A stretch of DNA of 64,000 nucleotides, from positions 62,001 to 126,000 of the forward strand of contig NZ_BBMC01000003.1 of the NCBI RefSeq assembly GCF_000971255.1. The letters run 5' to 3'. Both the position numbers and the translations under genes were made by a program. Origin of the DNA: Demequina rhizosphaerae. Its GTDB lineage: Bacteria > Actinomycetota > Actinomycetes > Actinomycetales > Demequinaceae. This document shows, one piece after another, positions 50,082 to 59,300 of the stretch. Under the pieces are notes generated by a model. That model was not told the origin of the DNA and made no database searches. It worked only from the letters and a program-made list of their open reading frames with translations. Every line of letters begins with the position of its first letter. The stretch's first letter is position 1.

Positions 50082-51467
50082 TCAGTCGTGTGCGTGCAGC
50101 GGCTTGCCGGCGAGCGCGAGGTGCGCCTCGCCGAGGGCCTCGTTCTGCGTCGGGTGCGCGTGGATGAGGGGCGCGACGTCCTCGGGGTGGGCGTCCCAGC
50201 TGACGATCAGCTGGGCCTCGCCGATCTGCTCGCCGACGCGGGCGCCGAGCATGTGCACGCCGACCACGGGGCCGTCGACCACGCGGACCAGCTTGATGAA
50301 GCCGGTGGTGCCGAGGATCTGGCTCTTGCCGTTGCCGCCGAGGTTGTACTCGAGCGCCTTCACCTGGTCGGCGCCGTACTTCTCGACCGCCTGCTTCTCG
50401 GTGAGGCCCACCGAGCCGAGCTCGGGCTCGCAGTAGGTGACGCGGGGGATGTTCGACTCGACGATTGCCTGCGGCGCGAGGCCCGCGATCTCCTCGGCGA
50501 CGAAGATGCCCTGCTGGAAGCCGCGGTGCGCGAGCTGCAGGCCGGGGACGATGTCGCCGACCGCGTAGATGTTCGCGACGCCGGTGTGGAGGCGCTCGTC
50601 GGTGAGCACGAAGCCGCGGTCGACGCGGATGCCCTGCTCCTCGTAGCCCAGGTCCGCCGTGCGCGGGCCGCGGCCCACGGCGACGAGCAGGACGTCGGCC
50701 TCGAGAACGGTGCCGTCCTCGAGCGTGACCTTGACGCCCGCGTCCGACTGCTCGACGCCCTGGAAGCGGACGCCGACCTTGAAGTTGATGCCGCGCTTGC
50801 GGAACGCGCGCTCGAGGCCCTTGGAGAGCGCCTCGTCCTCGTTCGGCGCGAGGTGGGGGAGCGCCTCGACGATGGTGACGTCCGAGCCGAACGACTTCCA
50901 CACCGACGCGAACTCGACGCCGATGACGCCGCCGCCGAGCACGATCGCGCTCTGAGGGACCCACTCCATCTGGAGCGCCTGGTCCGACGTGATGACGCGG
51001 CCGCCGATCTCGAGGCCGGGCAGCGAGCGGGCGTACGAGCCCGTGCCGAGGATGATGTTCGTGCCCGTGTAGCGCTCGCCGCCCACCTCGATGGTGTCGG
51101 GGCCCACGAGGCGGCCGTGGCCCTCGATGACCGTCACCTTGCGCGACTTCACTAGGCCCTGGAGGCCGCGGTAGAGGCGGTCGATGACGCCCTGCTTGTA
51201 GGAGTTCACCTTGAGCATGTCGATGCCCTGCAGCGAGCTGTTGACGCCGTACTTCTCACCCTCGCGGGCGTTGTCGGCGAGCTCGGCCGCGTGCAGCAGC
51301 GCCTTGGTCGGGATGCAGCCGTTGTGGAGGCACGTACCGCCCACCTTCGACTCCTCGACCAGGCCGACCGTGAGGCCGAGCTGGGAGGCGCGCAGGGCAG
51401 CGGCATAGCCGCCCGACCCGCCGCCGAGGATGAGGACATCAAAAGAGCGTGGGGTGGACTCGGACAC
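50082..51467 (-). CDS. lpdA: Dihydrolipoyl dehydrogenase (E3)
   Basis: FAD-dependent enzyme that reoxidises the dihydrolipoyl groups of E2 with NAD+. The 461-residue protein has ILGGGSGGYAAALRA for FAD, the redox-active disulfide GGTCLHNGCIPTK, a second Rossmann motif VLGGGVIGVEFAS, and the C-terminal His/Glu pair in HAHPTQNEALGEA. The GTG at 51467 follows AAGGAGA. It is in an operon with the E2 gene. Confidence 0.96.
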   Translation of the reverse strand: MSESTPRSFDVLILGGGSGGYAAALRASQLGLTVGLVEESKVGGTCLHNGCIPTKALLHAAELADNAREGEKYGVNSSLQGIDMLKVNSYKQGVIDRLYRGLQGLVKSRKVTVIEGHGRLVGPDTIEVGGERYTGTNIILGTGSYARSLPGLEIGGRVITSDQALQMEWVPQSAIVLGGGVIGVEFASVWKSFGSDVTIVEALPHLAPNEDEALSKGLERAFRKRGINFKVGVRFQGVEQSDAGVKVTLEDGTVLEADVLLVAVGRGPRTADLGYEEQGIRVDRGFVLTDERLHTGVANIYAVGDIVPGLQLAHRGFQQGIFVAEEIAGLAPQAIVESNIPRVTYCEPELGSVGLTEKQAVEKYGADQVKALEYNLGGNGKSQILGTTGFIKLVRVVDGPVVGVHMLGARVGEQIGEAQLIVSWDAHPEDVAPLIHAHPTQNEALGEAHLALAGKPLHAHD

Positions 51468-51568
51468 TATGGGATCTCCTTGTAAGGGATGTCTGTACGG
51501 CCCATCTTGCCACGCAGCGGGAGCCGCGCGAGCCGCGCGCGTCGCATGCTACGCCCGCACCCCGTGAC

Positions 51569-51574
51569 TACGCT
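51569..51574 (+). promoter_or_regulatory. -10 box of leaderless gene at 51581
   Basis: TACGCT ends 6 nt before the ATG. Confidence 0.55.
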
Positions 51575-51580
51575 GGGACC

Positions 51581-51916
51581 ATGGGACTGTTCTCCTGGAA
51601 GCCTCGGTCCAAGCGCGCGACGGCGCCGCAGAGCGGCGGGCGCGACGCGAAGGCCGAGACCATCGCGCACCTGCGGTCGTTCGTGAGCGCGCACACCGGA
51701 TGCGAGGCGTTCATCGAGCCTCCGACGCGCGTCACGCAGACCACGATGGTGATCGTGGCGGACACGGGGGAGTGGACGCGCCGCCGCGTGCCCGACGAGG
51801 ACACGGCGCGCCGCCTCGCGCAGCAGTTCTCGATCCCGGCCTTCGACGTCAACCTCTCCGGCTACCCCTCGCGCATGCGGGAGTGGAACGAGCAGCAGCG
51901 CAAGAACCTCGGCTGA
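51581..51916 (+). CDS. Conserved small actinobacterial protein of unknown function
   Basis: A 111-residue soluble protein, basic at the N-terminus (MGLFSWKPRSKRAT), then an alpha/beta region (AETIAHLRSFVSAHTGCEAFIEPPTRVTQTTMVIVADTGEWTRRRVPDEDTARRLAQQ) and YPSRMREWNEQQRKNLG. I recognise the type as a protein often found beside lpdA and pepA in Micrococcales but know no function. It is apparently leaderless. Confidence 0.75.
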   Translation: MGLFSWKPRSKRATAPQSGGRDAKAETIAHLRSFVSAHTGCEAFIEPPTRVTQTTMVIVADTGEWTRRRVPDEDTARRLAQQFSIPAFDVNLSGYPSRMREWNEQQRKNLG

Positions 51917-52076
51917 GCCGCCGCATCGTCCCTCCGCGCGCCGGCCCCGGCGCGTTGATTCCCCATGACAGATGTGGGGCATGGGTGGCGTGAGCATCGG
52001 TGCGACGTCCCCATCCTTCACGCGGCTGCATCGCCTTCACATGCGTCATGGGGAGTCGACCGACCGGAGCACGGGA

Positions 52077-52106
52077 AAGGCCCGGCCCCCTCGGGGACCG
52101 GGCCTT
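52077..52106. terminator. Terminator between convergent genes
   Basis: AAGGCCCGG (52077-52085) pairs with CCGGGCCTT (52098-52106), with additional CCCC/GGGG pairing inside. It lies 20 bp after the pepA stop. Confidence 0.75.
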
Positions 52107-52125
52107 CGCCGTCTCTACGGAGCCG

Positions 52126-53565
52126 TCACGCCTGGGCGCGCGCCTCCAGGAAGCGGAACAGCGTGCGCAGCGAGTGGCCGGTCGAGCCGGCGACGTTCTC
52201 GGCCCACGGCTTGCCCTCGTTGTACGACGGGCGCGCGATGTCGAGGTGCGCCCACGGCGTCTCGCCCACGAACTCGCGCAGGAAGATGCCCGCGGACAGC
52301 ATGCCGCCGCCCTGCGGGTCGCCGATGTTCTGCAGGTCCGCGATCTTCGAGTCGATCGACTCGCGCAGGTGCTCGGGCAGCGGCATCGCCCACATGGCCT
52401 CGTCGACCTCGTTCGCGCACGCCACGACCTCGTCGCGCACGTCCGCGGTGCCCATGACGCCCGAGGTGCGGGTGCCGAGCGCGACGCCCTGGGCGCCCGT
52501 GAGGGTCGCGACGTCGAGCAGCACGTCGGGGTTCTCCTCGCGCGCCTTCACCAGGCCATCGGCCATGACGAGGCGGCCCTCGGCGTCGGTGTTGAGGACC
52601 TCGACGGTCTGGCCGCCGTAGATGCGGATGACGTCCGAGGGACGCTGAGCGGTGCCCGACGGCATGTTCTCCGCGAGGCACAGCCACGCGGTCACGGCGA
52701 TGGGGAGCTCGGCGCGAGCGGCCGCGATCACGGCGTGCAGCACGGTGGCGGCGCCGGTCATGTCGGACTTCATCGTCTCCATCGACTTCGACGGCTTGAG
52801 CGAGATGCCGCCGGTGTCGAAGGTGATGCCCTTGCCCACGAGCGCGACGGTCTGCGAGGCGCCCTCGGGCTTGTAGGAGACGCGGACCAGGCGGGGGAGG
52901 CGGGCCGAGCCCATGCCGACCGCGAGGATGCCGCCGAAGCCCTCGTTCGCGAGGCGCTGCGCGTCCCACGTCTCGACCTCGACGCCGGTCTCGGCGCCCA
53001 TCTGCTCGGCGATCTCCGCGAACGAGCCGGGGAAGAGGTCGAGCGGCGGGGTGTTGACGAGGTCGCGGATGCCCGCGGCCGCCGCGACGAGGATGCTCGC
53101 GCGCTCGACGGCCTCGTCGGTCGCGCCGGCGATCACCCACTCGGTGTCGGTGGCGGCGTTCTCGTCCGACTTGTAGTCGGTGAAGGCGTAGGCGCCGAGC
53201 ACGGCGCCCTGCGCGACGGCGATCGCGGCGTCGCCCTCGGCGGGCAGCGCGACGACGACCTTGGAGGGCTTCTTGCCGACCTGGCGCGAGGCCTCGCCGG
53301 CCGCGGTGCGGAGGTCCGCCTCCGAGCCGGAGCCGATGCCGACGACGACGACGCGGGGGGCCTCGGTGCCGGCGCCCGGCACGACGGTGACCTTGCCGGC
53401 CTTCGACGACGCGTCGAGGAGCGAGGCGCCCGCGGCGATGGTCTCGCGGGCCTCGTCGGAGAGGAGGGGGTGGGCTGCGACGGTGTCGTCCGCGGTCCAG
53501 CCGACGATGATGGCGTCGGCCTCGACGGACGCGACCTGGTCCTGGGTGGTGGTGAGTGAGGTCAT
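52126..53565 (-). CDS. pepA: Leucyl aminopeptidase (M17)
   Basis: Hexameric cytosolic M17 aminopeptidase with two metal ions. The 479-residue protein has VGKGITFDTGGISLKP (Lys and Asp ligands), SDMTGAATVL, and the family signature NTDAEGRLVMADGL (Asp/Glu ligands and Arg). The ATG at 53565 is preceded by TAGGCT 7 nt upstream, so it is probably leaderless. It is divergent from pyrD with only 33 bp between the two start codons. Confidence 0.95.
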   Translation of the reverse strand: MTSLTTTQDQVASVEADAIIVGWTADDTVAAHPLLSDEARETIAAGASLLDASSKAGKVTVVPGAGTEAPRVVVVGIGSGSEADLRTAAGEASRQVGKKPSKVVVALPAEGDAAIAVAQGAVLGAYAFTDYKSDENAATDTEWVIAGATDEAVERASILVAAAAGIRDLVNTPPLDLFPGSFAEIAEQMGAETGVEVETWDAQRLANEGFGGILAVGMGSARLPRLVRVSYKPEGASQTVALVGKGITFDTGGISLKPSKSMETMKSDMTGAATVLHAVIAAARAELPIAVTAWLCLAENMPSGTAQRPSDVIRIYGGQTVEVLNTDAEGRLVMADGLVKAREENPDVLLDVATLTGAQGVALGTRTSGVMGTADVRDEVVACANEVDEAMWAMPLPEHLRESIDSKIADLQNIGDPQGGGMLSAGIFLREFVGETPWAHLDIARPSYNEGKPWAENVAGSTGHSLRTLFRFLEARAQA

Positions 53566-53572
53566 GGCGTCG

Positions 53573-53591
53573 AGCCTAGCCCCGGTAGTTT
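53573..53591. promoter_or_regulatory. Back-to-back -10 boxes of pepA and pyrD
   Basis: TAGGCT on the minus strand (53578-53573) lies 7 nt before the pepA ATG, and TAGTTT on the plus strand (53586-53591) lies 7 nt before the pyrD GTG. Both genes thus look leaderless and each promoter's -35 region must lie inside the other gene. Confidence 0.6.
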
Positions 53592-53598
53592 GGGTCCC

Positions 53599-54615
53599 GT
53601 GTACGCCGCCTTCTACCGCCAGGTCCTCTCCCGTACCGACGCCGAGTGGGCCCACCGCTTCGGCGTGACGGCGATCGGGCGTGGCGCCTGGGCGTTCCGC
53701 ACGATGCGTGCGCTGGGGCTCGTCGCGACGCCGGATCCCGCAGGTTCGGTGCGGGCGCTCGGGCTGACGTTCCCGGCCCCCGTGGGTCTCGCGGCCGGCA
53801 TGGACAAGGACGCCGAGGCGGTCGCCGGGCTCTCCGCGGCGGGCTTCGGGTTCGTCGAGGTCGGCACCGTCACCCCCAAGGGCCAGCCCGGCAACGAGAA
53901 GCCCCGCTCGTGGCGCGAGAAGGACCTGCACGGCCTGCGCAACCGCATGGGCTTCAACAACGCGGGCGCCGACGCGATGGCCGAGCGCCTCGCGGCGCTC
54001 CGCTCCACCGCGGCCGGCCGCCGCATCGTCCTGGGCGTCAACCTCGGCAAGAACAAGGCGACGCCCGCCGAGGACGCGCCGGACGACTACGCGTACTCGG
54101 CCCGCCTTCTCGCCCCATATGCGGACTACCTCGTGGTCAACGTGTCCTCGCCCAACACGCCCGGCCTGCGCGACCTCCAGTCCGTGGACACGCTGCGGCC
54201 CATCCTCGCCGCGACCCGCGTGGCCGCGGACGAGGCCGTCGCCGACCGCCGCGTCCCGCTGCTCGTGAAGATCGCCCCCGACCTCGCGGACGCGGACGTC
54301 GACGCGGTCGCGGACCTCGCGCTCGAGCTGGGGCTCGACGGCATCGTCGCGTCCAACACCACCATCGCGCACGACCGCGGCCCCGGAGGGCTGTCCGGCC
54401 CGGTGCTGCTCCCGCGCCTGCGCGAGGTGATCGCCCGCCTGCGCGGACGCGTGGGCCCCGACATGTGCCTCATCGGCGTGGGCGGCATCTCCTCCGAGGA
54501 GGACGCCCGCGCGGTGCTCGACGCCGGCGCGACGCTGCTGCAGGTCTACACGGCCTTCGTGTACCAGGGCCCGTGGTGGGTCGCGCGCCTCAACCGTGCC
54601 CTCACGGCCCGCTGA
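53599..54615 (+). CDS. pyrD: Dihydroorotate dehydrogenase (quinone), class 2
   Basis: Oxidises dihydroorotate to orotate in pyrimidine synthesis, passing electrons to menaquinone. The 338-residue protein has the class 2 N-terminal membrane-associated helices (YAAFYRQVLSRTDAEWAHRFG), GLAAGMDKDAEA for FMN, GFVEVGTVTPKGQPGNEKPR, and the Ser base in NVSSPNTPGLRDLQ. The GTG at 53599 is chosen from the -10 box position; TTG at 53590 is the only in-frame alternative. Confidence 0.95.
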   Translation: MYAAFYRQVLSRTDAEWAHRFGVTAIGRGAWAFRTMRALGLVATPDPAGSVRALGLTFPAPVGLAAGMDKDAEAVAGLSAAGFGFVEVGTVTPKGQPGNEKPRSWREKDLHGLRNRMGFNNAGADAMAERLAALRSTAAGRRIVLGVNLGKNKATPAEDAPDDYAYSARLLAPYADYLVVNVSSPNTPGLRDLQSVDTLRPILAATRVAADEAVADRRVPLLVKIAPDLADADVDAVADLALELGLDGIVASNTTIAHDRGPGGLSGPVLLPRLREVIARLRGRVGPDMCLIGVGGISSEEDARAVLDAGATLLQVYTAFVYQGPWWVARLNRALTAR

Positions 54616-54668
54616 CCCGGGACCCCCGGACGTCCGCCCGACCCCCGCCGGGACACCCAGTACTCCTC

Positions 54669-55751
54669 TCAGACGGCTGCCGCCTCCCGCGGGACGTCCG
54701 GTACTCCCGGGCGGCGCGCACGCAGGTCCCGCGCGGTCCCCGTCGCGGCGACGCCCCATCCCGCGAGCAGCAGCGCGAACAGCGCGACCGCGAGCCAGTC
54801 GAGCGCGACGGCGCCCGTGTGGGCCGCGAGCGACGAGGCACCGGTCACCATCGTGCCGACCGGGAACGTGAACGCCCAGAACGCGAGCGAGAAGGGCAGC
54901 CCCTCGCGCGCCGTCATCGCGGTGATGGCGGCGGCGATCGCGAGCCACAGCAGCGCGAAGCCCATCGCGGGCACGCCGTACAGCAACGCGAACATCCGCA
55001 GCGCGTGGTCGCTCACGCCGAGCGCGGGACCGGCCGTGTCGGCGAGCAGCCCGACCGCGGTCACGGACTGGCCCAGCGGGCCCAGCACGATCCACAGGGT
55101 CGGCACCGCGGCGGCGGCACCGCGCTGGTGGTGCGCGAGGCGGGACCACAGTTGGGTGATGAGGACGATCGCGGCCATGCCGGACGCGCCGAACATCGCG
55201 TAGCAGGCCAGCGCCATCGTCTGCGCGGCGGCGCCGTCGAGGTGCGGCAGGAGCAGCGCGCCGGTCGCGGCCGACACCATGGGCGGCACCACGGGCATGA
55301 GCCATGCGCCCGAGGCCGCGTCGACGTCCACACGGTGACGCGTGAAGGCGAGCACCGGCACCCCGACCGCGGTCGCGAGCCCGAGCGCGGTGCCCGCGAG
55401 CCACAGGATCGCGTCGAGCGCTACGGCCGCGTGTCCGAGCAGCGGCTGCGCGACGACCAGCGTGGCTGCGCCGTATGCGAGCAGGCCCATCGCCGGCGCG
55501 CCGTAGAACGGTGCGACCGCCGGATCGGCGAGGTAGGCGCGCAGCGCGCCGCGGTCCGCGCGCAGATGCACGGCCGTGGCGACGACCGCCGCGACGAGCG
55601 CGAGCCCCGCGAGCGCCCAGAAGGTCCATGCGAGCGCGTCGAGCCCGGGCAGGCGCACGGGGAGCGCGTGCGCGCCGGTCGCGACGATCGACGTGCCCAT
55701 GACGACGGCGAACCAGTTCGGCGGGACGGGGACGATGCGTAAGGGGGCCAT
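54669..55751 (-). CDS. TDT-family transporter (TehA/SLAC1-like)
   Basis: A 360-residue membrane protein with about ten helices, typical of the tellurite-resistance/dicarboxylate transporter family. NWFAVVMGTSIVATGAH at the N-terminus and FALLWLAIAAAITAMTAREGLPFSLAFWAFTFPVGTMVTGA late in the protein are characteristic. Candidate substrates are C4-dicarboxylates, sulfite or anions. A divergent LysR gene with an operator-like site in between probably controls it. ATG at 55751 is chosen over 55811, whose extra residues would run through the control region. Confidence 0.87.
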   Translation of the reverse strand: MAPLRIVPVPPNWFAVVMGTSIVATGAHALPVRLPGLDALAWTFWALAGLALVAAVVATAVHLRADRGALRAYLADPAVAPFYGAPAMGLLAYGAATLVVAQPLLGHAAVALDAILWLAGTALGLATAVGVPVLAFTRHRVDVDAASGAWLMPVVPPMVSAATGALLLPHLDGAAAQTMALACYAMFGASGMAAIVLITQLWSRLAHHQRGAAAAVPTLWIVLGPLGQSVTAVGLLADTAGPALGVSDHALRMFALLYGVPAMGFALLWLAIAAAITAMTAREGLPFSLAFWAFTFPVGTMVTGASSLAAHTGAVALDWLAVALFALLLAGWGVAATGTARDLRARRPGVPDVPREAAAV

Positions 55752-55806
55752 GAGGCCATGCTCCCAAGCGGGAATGGGGTCGGGTAGTGCGAGAATGAGG
55801 GTGAAC

Positions 55807-55823
55807 CACAAGCACAGGTTGTG
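55807..55823. promoter_or_regulatory. LysR-type operator
   Basis: CACAAGCACAGGTTGTG is an inverted repeat (5-bp arms, 7-bp centre) in the divergent region between the TDT transporter and the LysR gene, of the T-N11-A type typical of LysR regulators. Confidence 0.65.
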
Positions 55824-55834
55824 AAAGAGGGCGC

Positions 55835-56737
55835 ATGGCGGGCACGTCGGTCGAGGAGCTGAGGATGCTCGTCGCAGTCGAGCAGCACGGCAGCCTCACC
55901 GCCGCGGCGCAGTCCCTCGGCGTGACGCAGCAGGCGGTGTCCCAGCGGATGCGCGCGCTCGAGCGCCGCTGGGGGCTGGCGCTGTTCTCGCGCAGCGCGC
56001 GCGGCACGGCGCTCACGGATCAGGGCGTCATGGTCGCCGGCTGGGCGGCGGCGGTGCTCGGCCAGGTCGACGGCTTCGAACGCGCGGTCGCGGCGCTGCG
56101 GACCGACAGCGCCGCGCACGTGCGCATCGGCGCGAGCCTCACGGTCGCCGAGCACCTGCTCCCGGGCTGGCTCGTCGCCTACGCGTCCGAGTCGGACGCC
56201 GCGCAGGTCGAGCTCACGGCGGTCAACAGCGCGACCGTCGTCGAGCGCGTGCGCGCCGGCGTCGACGACCTGGGCTTCGTCGAGACCCCCGACCCGCCCG
56301 CGCGTCTCGCGACGCTCGTCGTAGCCCACGACGAGGTCGTCATCGTGGTCGCACCCGGCCATCCGTGGTCGCGCCGCACGTCGCTGTCGCCCGCCGAGGT
56401 AGCGCGCACGCCGCTGCTGAGCCGAGAGCCCGGCTCGGGCACGCGGCTCACGCTCGAACGCGCGCTCGAGGCGACGCTCGGCCCCGGCACGGTCGCGGCA
56501 CCGGCGGCCGAGCTGTCGACCACCGCGTCGATCCGCGCGACGGTGCTCGCGGGCGGAGGAGTGGCGGCGCTGAGCGAGCGCGCGGTCCACGACGACGTCG
56601 CCGCCGGACGCCTCATCCGGGTGCCCGTCGAGGGCCCGTCGCTCACGCGTCCCCTGGCCGCGGTGTGGGACCCGCGCCGGCGGCTGTCGCCCGCGGCCGC
56701 CCGCATCCTCGACATCGCCGCCGGCCCCGCCCGCTGA
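55835..56737 (+). CDS. LysR-family transcription regulator
   Basis: A 300-residue LysR regulator. The N-terminal winged HTH is VEELRMLVAVEQHGSLTAAAQSLGVTQQAVSQRMRALE, followed by a co-inducer domain with IGASLTVAEHLLPGWL and a second lobe ending AAVWDPRRRLSPAA. It is divergent from the TDT transporter and resembles CysB-like/YeiE-type regulators, consistent with control of an anion exporter (inference). Confidence 0.9.
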   Translation: MAGTSVEELRMLVAVEQHGSLTAAAQSLGVTQQAVSQRMRALERRWGLALFSRSARGTALTDQGVMVAGWAAAVLGQVDGFERAVAALRTDSAAHVRIGASLTVAEHLLPGWLVAYASESDAAQVELTAVNSATVVERVRAGVDDLGFVETPDPPARLATLVVAHDEVVIVVAPGHPWSRRTSLSPAEVARTPLLSREPGSGTRLTLERALEATLGPGTVAAPAAELSTTASIRATVLAGGGVAALSERAVHDDVAAGRLIRVPVEGPSLTRPLAAVWDPRRRLSPAAARILDIAAGPAR

Positions 56738-56780
56738 CCGGGGCGCAAGCCCGCCCGCTGACCGTGGCGCGGCCCCGCGC

Positions 56781-57443
56781 TCACTCCTCGGCGGCCGCCT
56801 CCCCGAGGATCCGCAGCACCTCGCGCTCGGGGGTCTGCGAGAAGTTCATGTACCACTGGCCCACGGCGAGCAGCTGGTTGGGGATGAGGGCCGCGAGCGC
56901 CAGATCGGCCGACCCGTCCTCCATGAGCGCGTGCAGCGACTCGGGAGCCGCGACGCCCGCCGCCACGATCACCCGACCCGCGCCCGCGGCCCGCGCGACA
57001 AGCGCGGCCGCCCGGGCCGTGCCCCCCGTCGCGATGCCGTCGTCCACCACGATCGCGGTCCGTCCGGCCAGCGGCACCTTCGGGCGGACCTCCCGGTAGG
57101 ACGCGAGGCGCCGCTCGAGCTCCTCGCGTTCGCGCGCCTCGATGCGCGCGACCACCTCGTCGGTGATCCCCAGGATCGTCATCGCCTGCGCGTCCAGCAC
57201 ACGGATGCCGCCCTCGCCGATCGCGCCGAAGCCGTACTCCGGGTTGCCGGGCGCCCCGAGCTTGCGCACCACCACCACGTCGAGCGGCAGCCCGAGCCCG
57301 CGGGCGATCGCCGCGCCGATCGGCACGCCGCCGCGCGGCAGCCCCAGCACGACCGCGCTGGTCGCGTCGCCCTGCACGACGAGCGGCGACAGCAGCCACG
57401 TGAGCCGCGCGCCCGCATCGGCGCGATCCCGGAGGAGCTCCAT
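56781..57443 (-). CDS. Phosphoribosyltransferase-domain protein
   Basis: A 220-residue type I PRTase. The PRPP loop is AIVVDDGIATGGTARAA, and GLPRGGVPIGAAIARGLGLPLDVVVVRKLGAPGNPEYGFGAIGEGG is the typical N-terminal half of the family often fused or next to dienelactone-hydrolase-type proteins. No nucleobase-specific hood can be assigned. The ATG at 57443 has GGAGG only 1 nt upstream, which is tight; the mRNA could be near-leaderless. Confidence 0.82.
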   Translation of the reverse strand: MELLRDRADAGARLTWLLSPLVVQGDATSAVVLGLPRGGVPIGAAIARGLGLPLDVVVVRKLGAPGNPEYGFGAIGEGGIRVLDAQAMTILGITDEVVARIEAREREELERRLASYREVRPKVPLAGRTAIVVDDGIATGGTARAAALVARAAGAGRVIVAAGVAAPESLHALMEDGSADLALAALIPNQLLAVGQWYMNFSQTPEREVLRILGEAAAEE

Positions 57444-57542
57444 GCCTCCAGTGTGCGCCCGGGAACATGTGCGACGCCAAGCGCGTTCACCCCATGTACG
57501 CACCTGCCAGGCGTACGAGCATTGTTTTCTCCTTTGATGCAG

Positions 57543-57572
57543 CGAAGGCCCCGGGTCTCCCCGGGGCCTTCG
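57543..57572. terminator. Terminator hairpin before aldo-keto reductase stop
   Basis: A perfect 13-bp stem (57543-57555 with 57560-57572) with a 4-nt loop lies just downstream of the aldo-keto reductase stop on its strand. Confidence 0.75.
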
Positions 57573-57588
57573 TGTGTCTAAGGGCGGC

Positions 57589-58596
57589 TCAGCGCGAGCG
57601 CGGACCCGCCTCGACGGTGCGGGCCGGGTCGCGCTCGACGACGTCGCCGAGGACCTCGTCGATGCGGGTCATGAGCTCCGCCGGGATCTCCACGCCGGAG
57701 GCCTTCGCGTTGTCCACGATCTGCTCGGGGCGCGAGGCGCCGATGATCGCGGCCGACACGTTGTCGTTCTGCAGCACCCACGCGATGGCGAGCTGCGCCA
57801 TGGTGAGGCCGAGCTCGTCGGCGATGGGCTGGAGGCCCTGGACTCGCGTGAGGAGGTCGTCGTTCATGAAGCGCTCGATGAAGCGCGCGCCGGACTTCTC
57901 GTCGGTCGCGCGCGAGCCCGCGGGCGCCGGCTGGCCGGGCTTGTACTTGCCGGTGAGGATGCCCTGCGCGACCGGCGACCACACGATCTGGCCGACGCCG
58001 ACCTCCTTCGACGCCGGCACGACCTCCTCCTCGATGACGCGCCACAGCATCGAGTACTGCGGCTGCGAGGACACGAACGGGATGCGCAGCTCCTTGGCCA
58101 GCGCGGCGCCGGCGCGGATCTGGTCCGCGGTCCACTCGCTCACGCCGATGTAGTGCGCCTTGCCCGCGTGCACGATGTCCGCGAACGCGCTCATCGTCTC
58201 CTCGAGCGGTGTGTCGTAGTCGTAGCGGTGCGCCTGGTAGAGGTCGACGTAGTCGGTCTGGAGGCGCGTCAGCGAGCCGTTGATCGACTCCATGATGTGC
58301 TTGCGCGACAGGCCCATGTCGTTGGCGCCGCCGGGGCCCGTGGTCCAGAAGACCTTGGTGAAGATCTCGAGGCTCTCGCGCCGCTCGCCCTTGAGCGCCT
58401 CGCCGAGGACCACCTCGGCGCCGGTGTTCGCGTACACGTCGGCGGTGTCGAAGGAGCTGATGCCCACGTCGAGCGCGGCGCGCACGCATGCCTTCGCCTG
58501 GTCGTTCTCGACCTGCGACGCGTGGGTGATCCAGTTGCCGTAGGTGAGCTCGGTGATCTTGAGTCCGGAGTTTCCGAGATAGCGATAGTTGACCAT
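57589..58596 (-). CDS. Aldo-keto reductase, Kv-beta-like
   Basis: A 335-residue NADPH-dependent reductase with (beta/alpha)8 fold. The catalytic tetrad is readable: Asp and Tyr in FDTADVYANTGAE, Lys in FTKVFW, His/Gln region QAHRYD. The sequence resembles the Kv-beta/YghZ group (NYRYLGNSGLKITELTYGNW). The ATG at 58596 follows TAGGGT by 7 nt and also contains GGAG in the gap, so it can be leaderless or have a very short leader. Confidence 0.9.
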   Translation of the reverse strand: MVNYRYLGNSGLKITELTYGNWITHASQVENDQAKACVRAALDVGISSFDTADVYANTGAEVVLGEALKGERRESLEIFTKVFWTTGPGGANDMGLSRKHIMESINGSLTRLQTDYVDLYQAHRYDYDTPLEETMSAFADIVHAGKAHYIGVSEWTADQIRAGAALAKELRIPFVSSQPQYSMLWRVIEEEVVPASKEVGVGQIVWSPVAQGILTGKYKPGQPAPAGSRATDEKSGARFIERFMNDDLLTRVQGLQPIADELGLTMAQLAIAWVLQNDNVSAAIIGASRPEQIVDNAKASGVEIPAELMTRIDEVLGDVVERDPARTVEAGPRSR

Positions 58597-58603
58597 GCGC
58601 TCC

Positions 58604-58609
58604 ACCCTA
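58604..58609 (-). promoter_or_regulatory. -10 box of the aldo-keto reductase gene
   Basis: TAGGGT on the minus strand ends 7 nt before the ATG. Confidence 0.5.
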
Positions 58610-58687
58610 GGGGTGCGCGCGGGCCCCGGATGCACGAGAGCCCGGGCCATGGCGGCCCGGGCTCCCGGTGGACGATGCGGCGGCGCG

Positions 58688-59263
58688 TCAGACGGGGAAC
58701 TCGCCTCGCTTGACGACCGGCTTGGGCGCGCGGAAGCGGCGCACGTTGAGGTGGCGGGCGATGATGTAGAAGGTCCAGCCGCGCGGGATGCGCTTCGCGC
58801 CGAACTTCGCGATGAACAGCTTCTTCAGGCGGCGGATCATGAGCCACGTGTCGATCGCGACGCCGATGACGATGACGTAGAAGAGCACGATGAGCGCGAG
58901 ACCGGCCCACGAGTTCGCCGGCACCGCGAGCGACGCGATGACGAACACGATCGACATGGGCAGGAGGAACTCGCCGGGCGAGGTGCGTGCGTCGACGTAG
59001 TCGCGCAGGAACCGGCGCTCGGGGCCGCGGTGCTCGTACGGCATGTTGCGCTCGTCGCCCTCGCGCATCGCCTGGAACTCCTTCTCGCGCTGCAGGCGCT
59101 GGCGCTCGCGCTGGGCCTTCTTGTCGGCCTTGGTGTCCGCGACGACGGGGCGACGGCGGGCGGCCTCCTGGTCCTTGCGCTTCGGGGTCGGGCGGCCCTT
59201 CTTCGCCTGGCCGTCGACCTCGGTGTCGGGGGTGTCGGTGTCGGGGGTGTTCTTGTCGCTCAT
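58688..59263 (-). CDS. DUF3043 membrane protein
   Basis: A 191-residue actinobacterial protein. The first 95 residues are hydrophilic and highly charged (KKGRPTPKRKDQEAARRRPVV, DKKAQRERQRLQREKEFQAM) and end in RRFLRDYVDARTSPGEFLLP. Two membrane helices follow (MSIVFVIASLAVPA; GLALIVLFYVIVIGVAIDTWL), then a basic C-terminus. Function unknown. It lies downstream of nadA with a 37-bp gap on the same strand. Confidence 0.88.
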   Translation of the reverse strand: MSDKNTPDTDTPDTEVDGQAKKGRPTPKRKDQEAARRRPVVADTKADKKAQRERQRLQREKEFQAMREGDERNMPYEHRGPERRFLRDYVDARTSPGEFLLPMSIVFVIASLAVPANSWAGLALIVLFYVIVIGVAIDTWLMIRRLKKLFIAKFGAKRIPRGWTFYIIARHLNVRRFRAPKPVVKRGEFPV

Positions 59264-59300
59264 GAGTGATGCGGGCCGGAGCCCGTGTCCGTCCTTCTGG

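Noticed and set aside
57444-57542. A small RNA or tRNA before the hairpin at 57543
   Set aside because: No cloverleaf, tRNA consensus or conserved RNA motif could be found; the hairpin is explained as the terminator of the aldo-keto reductase.
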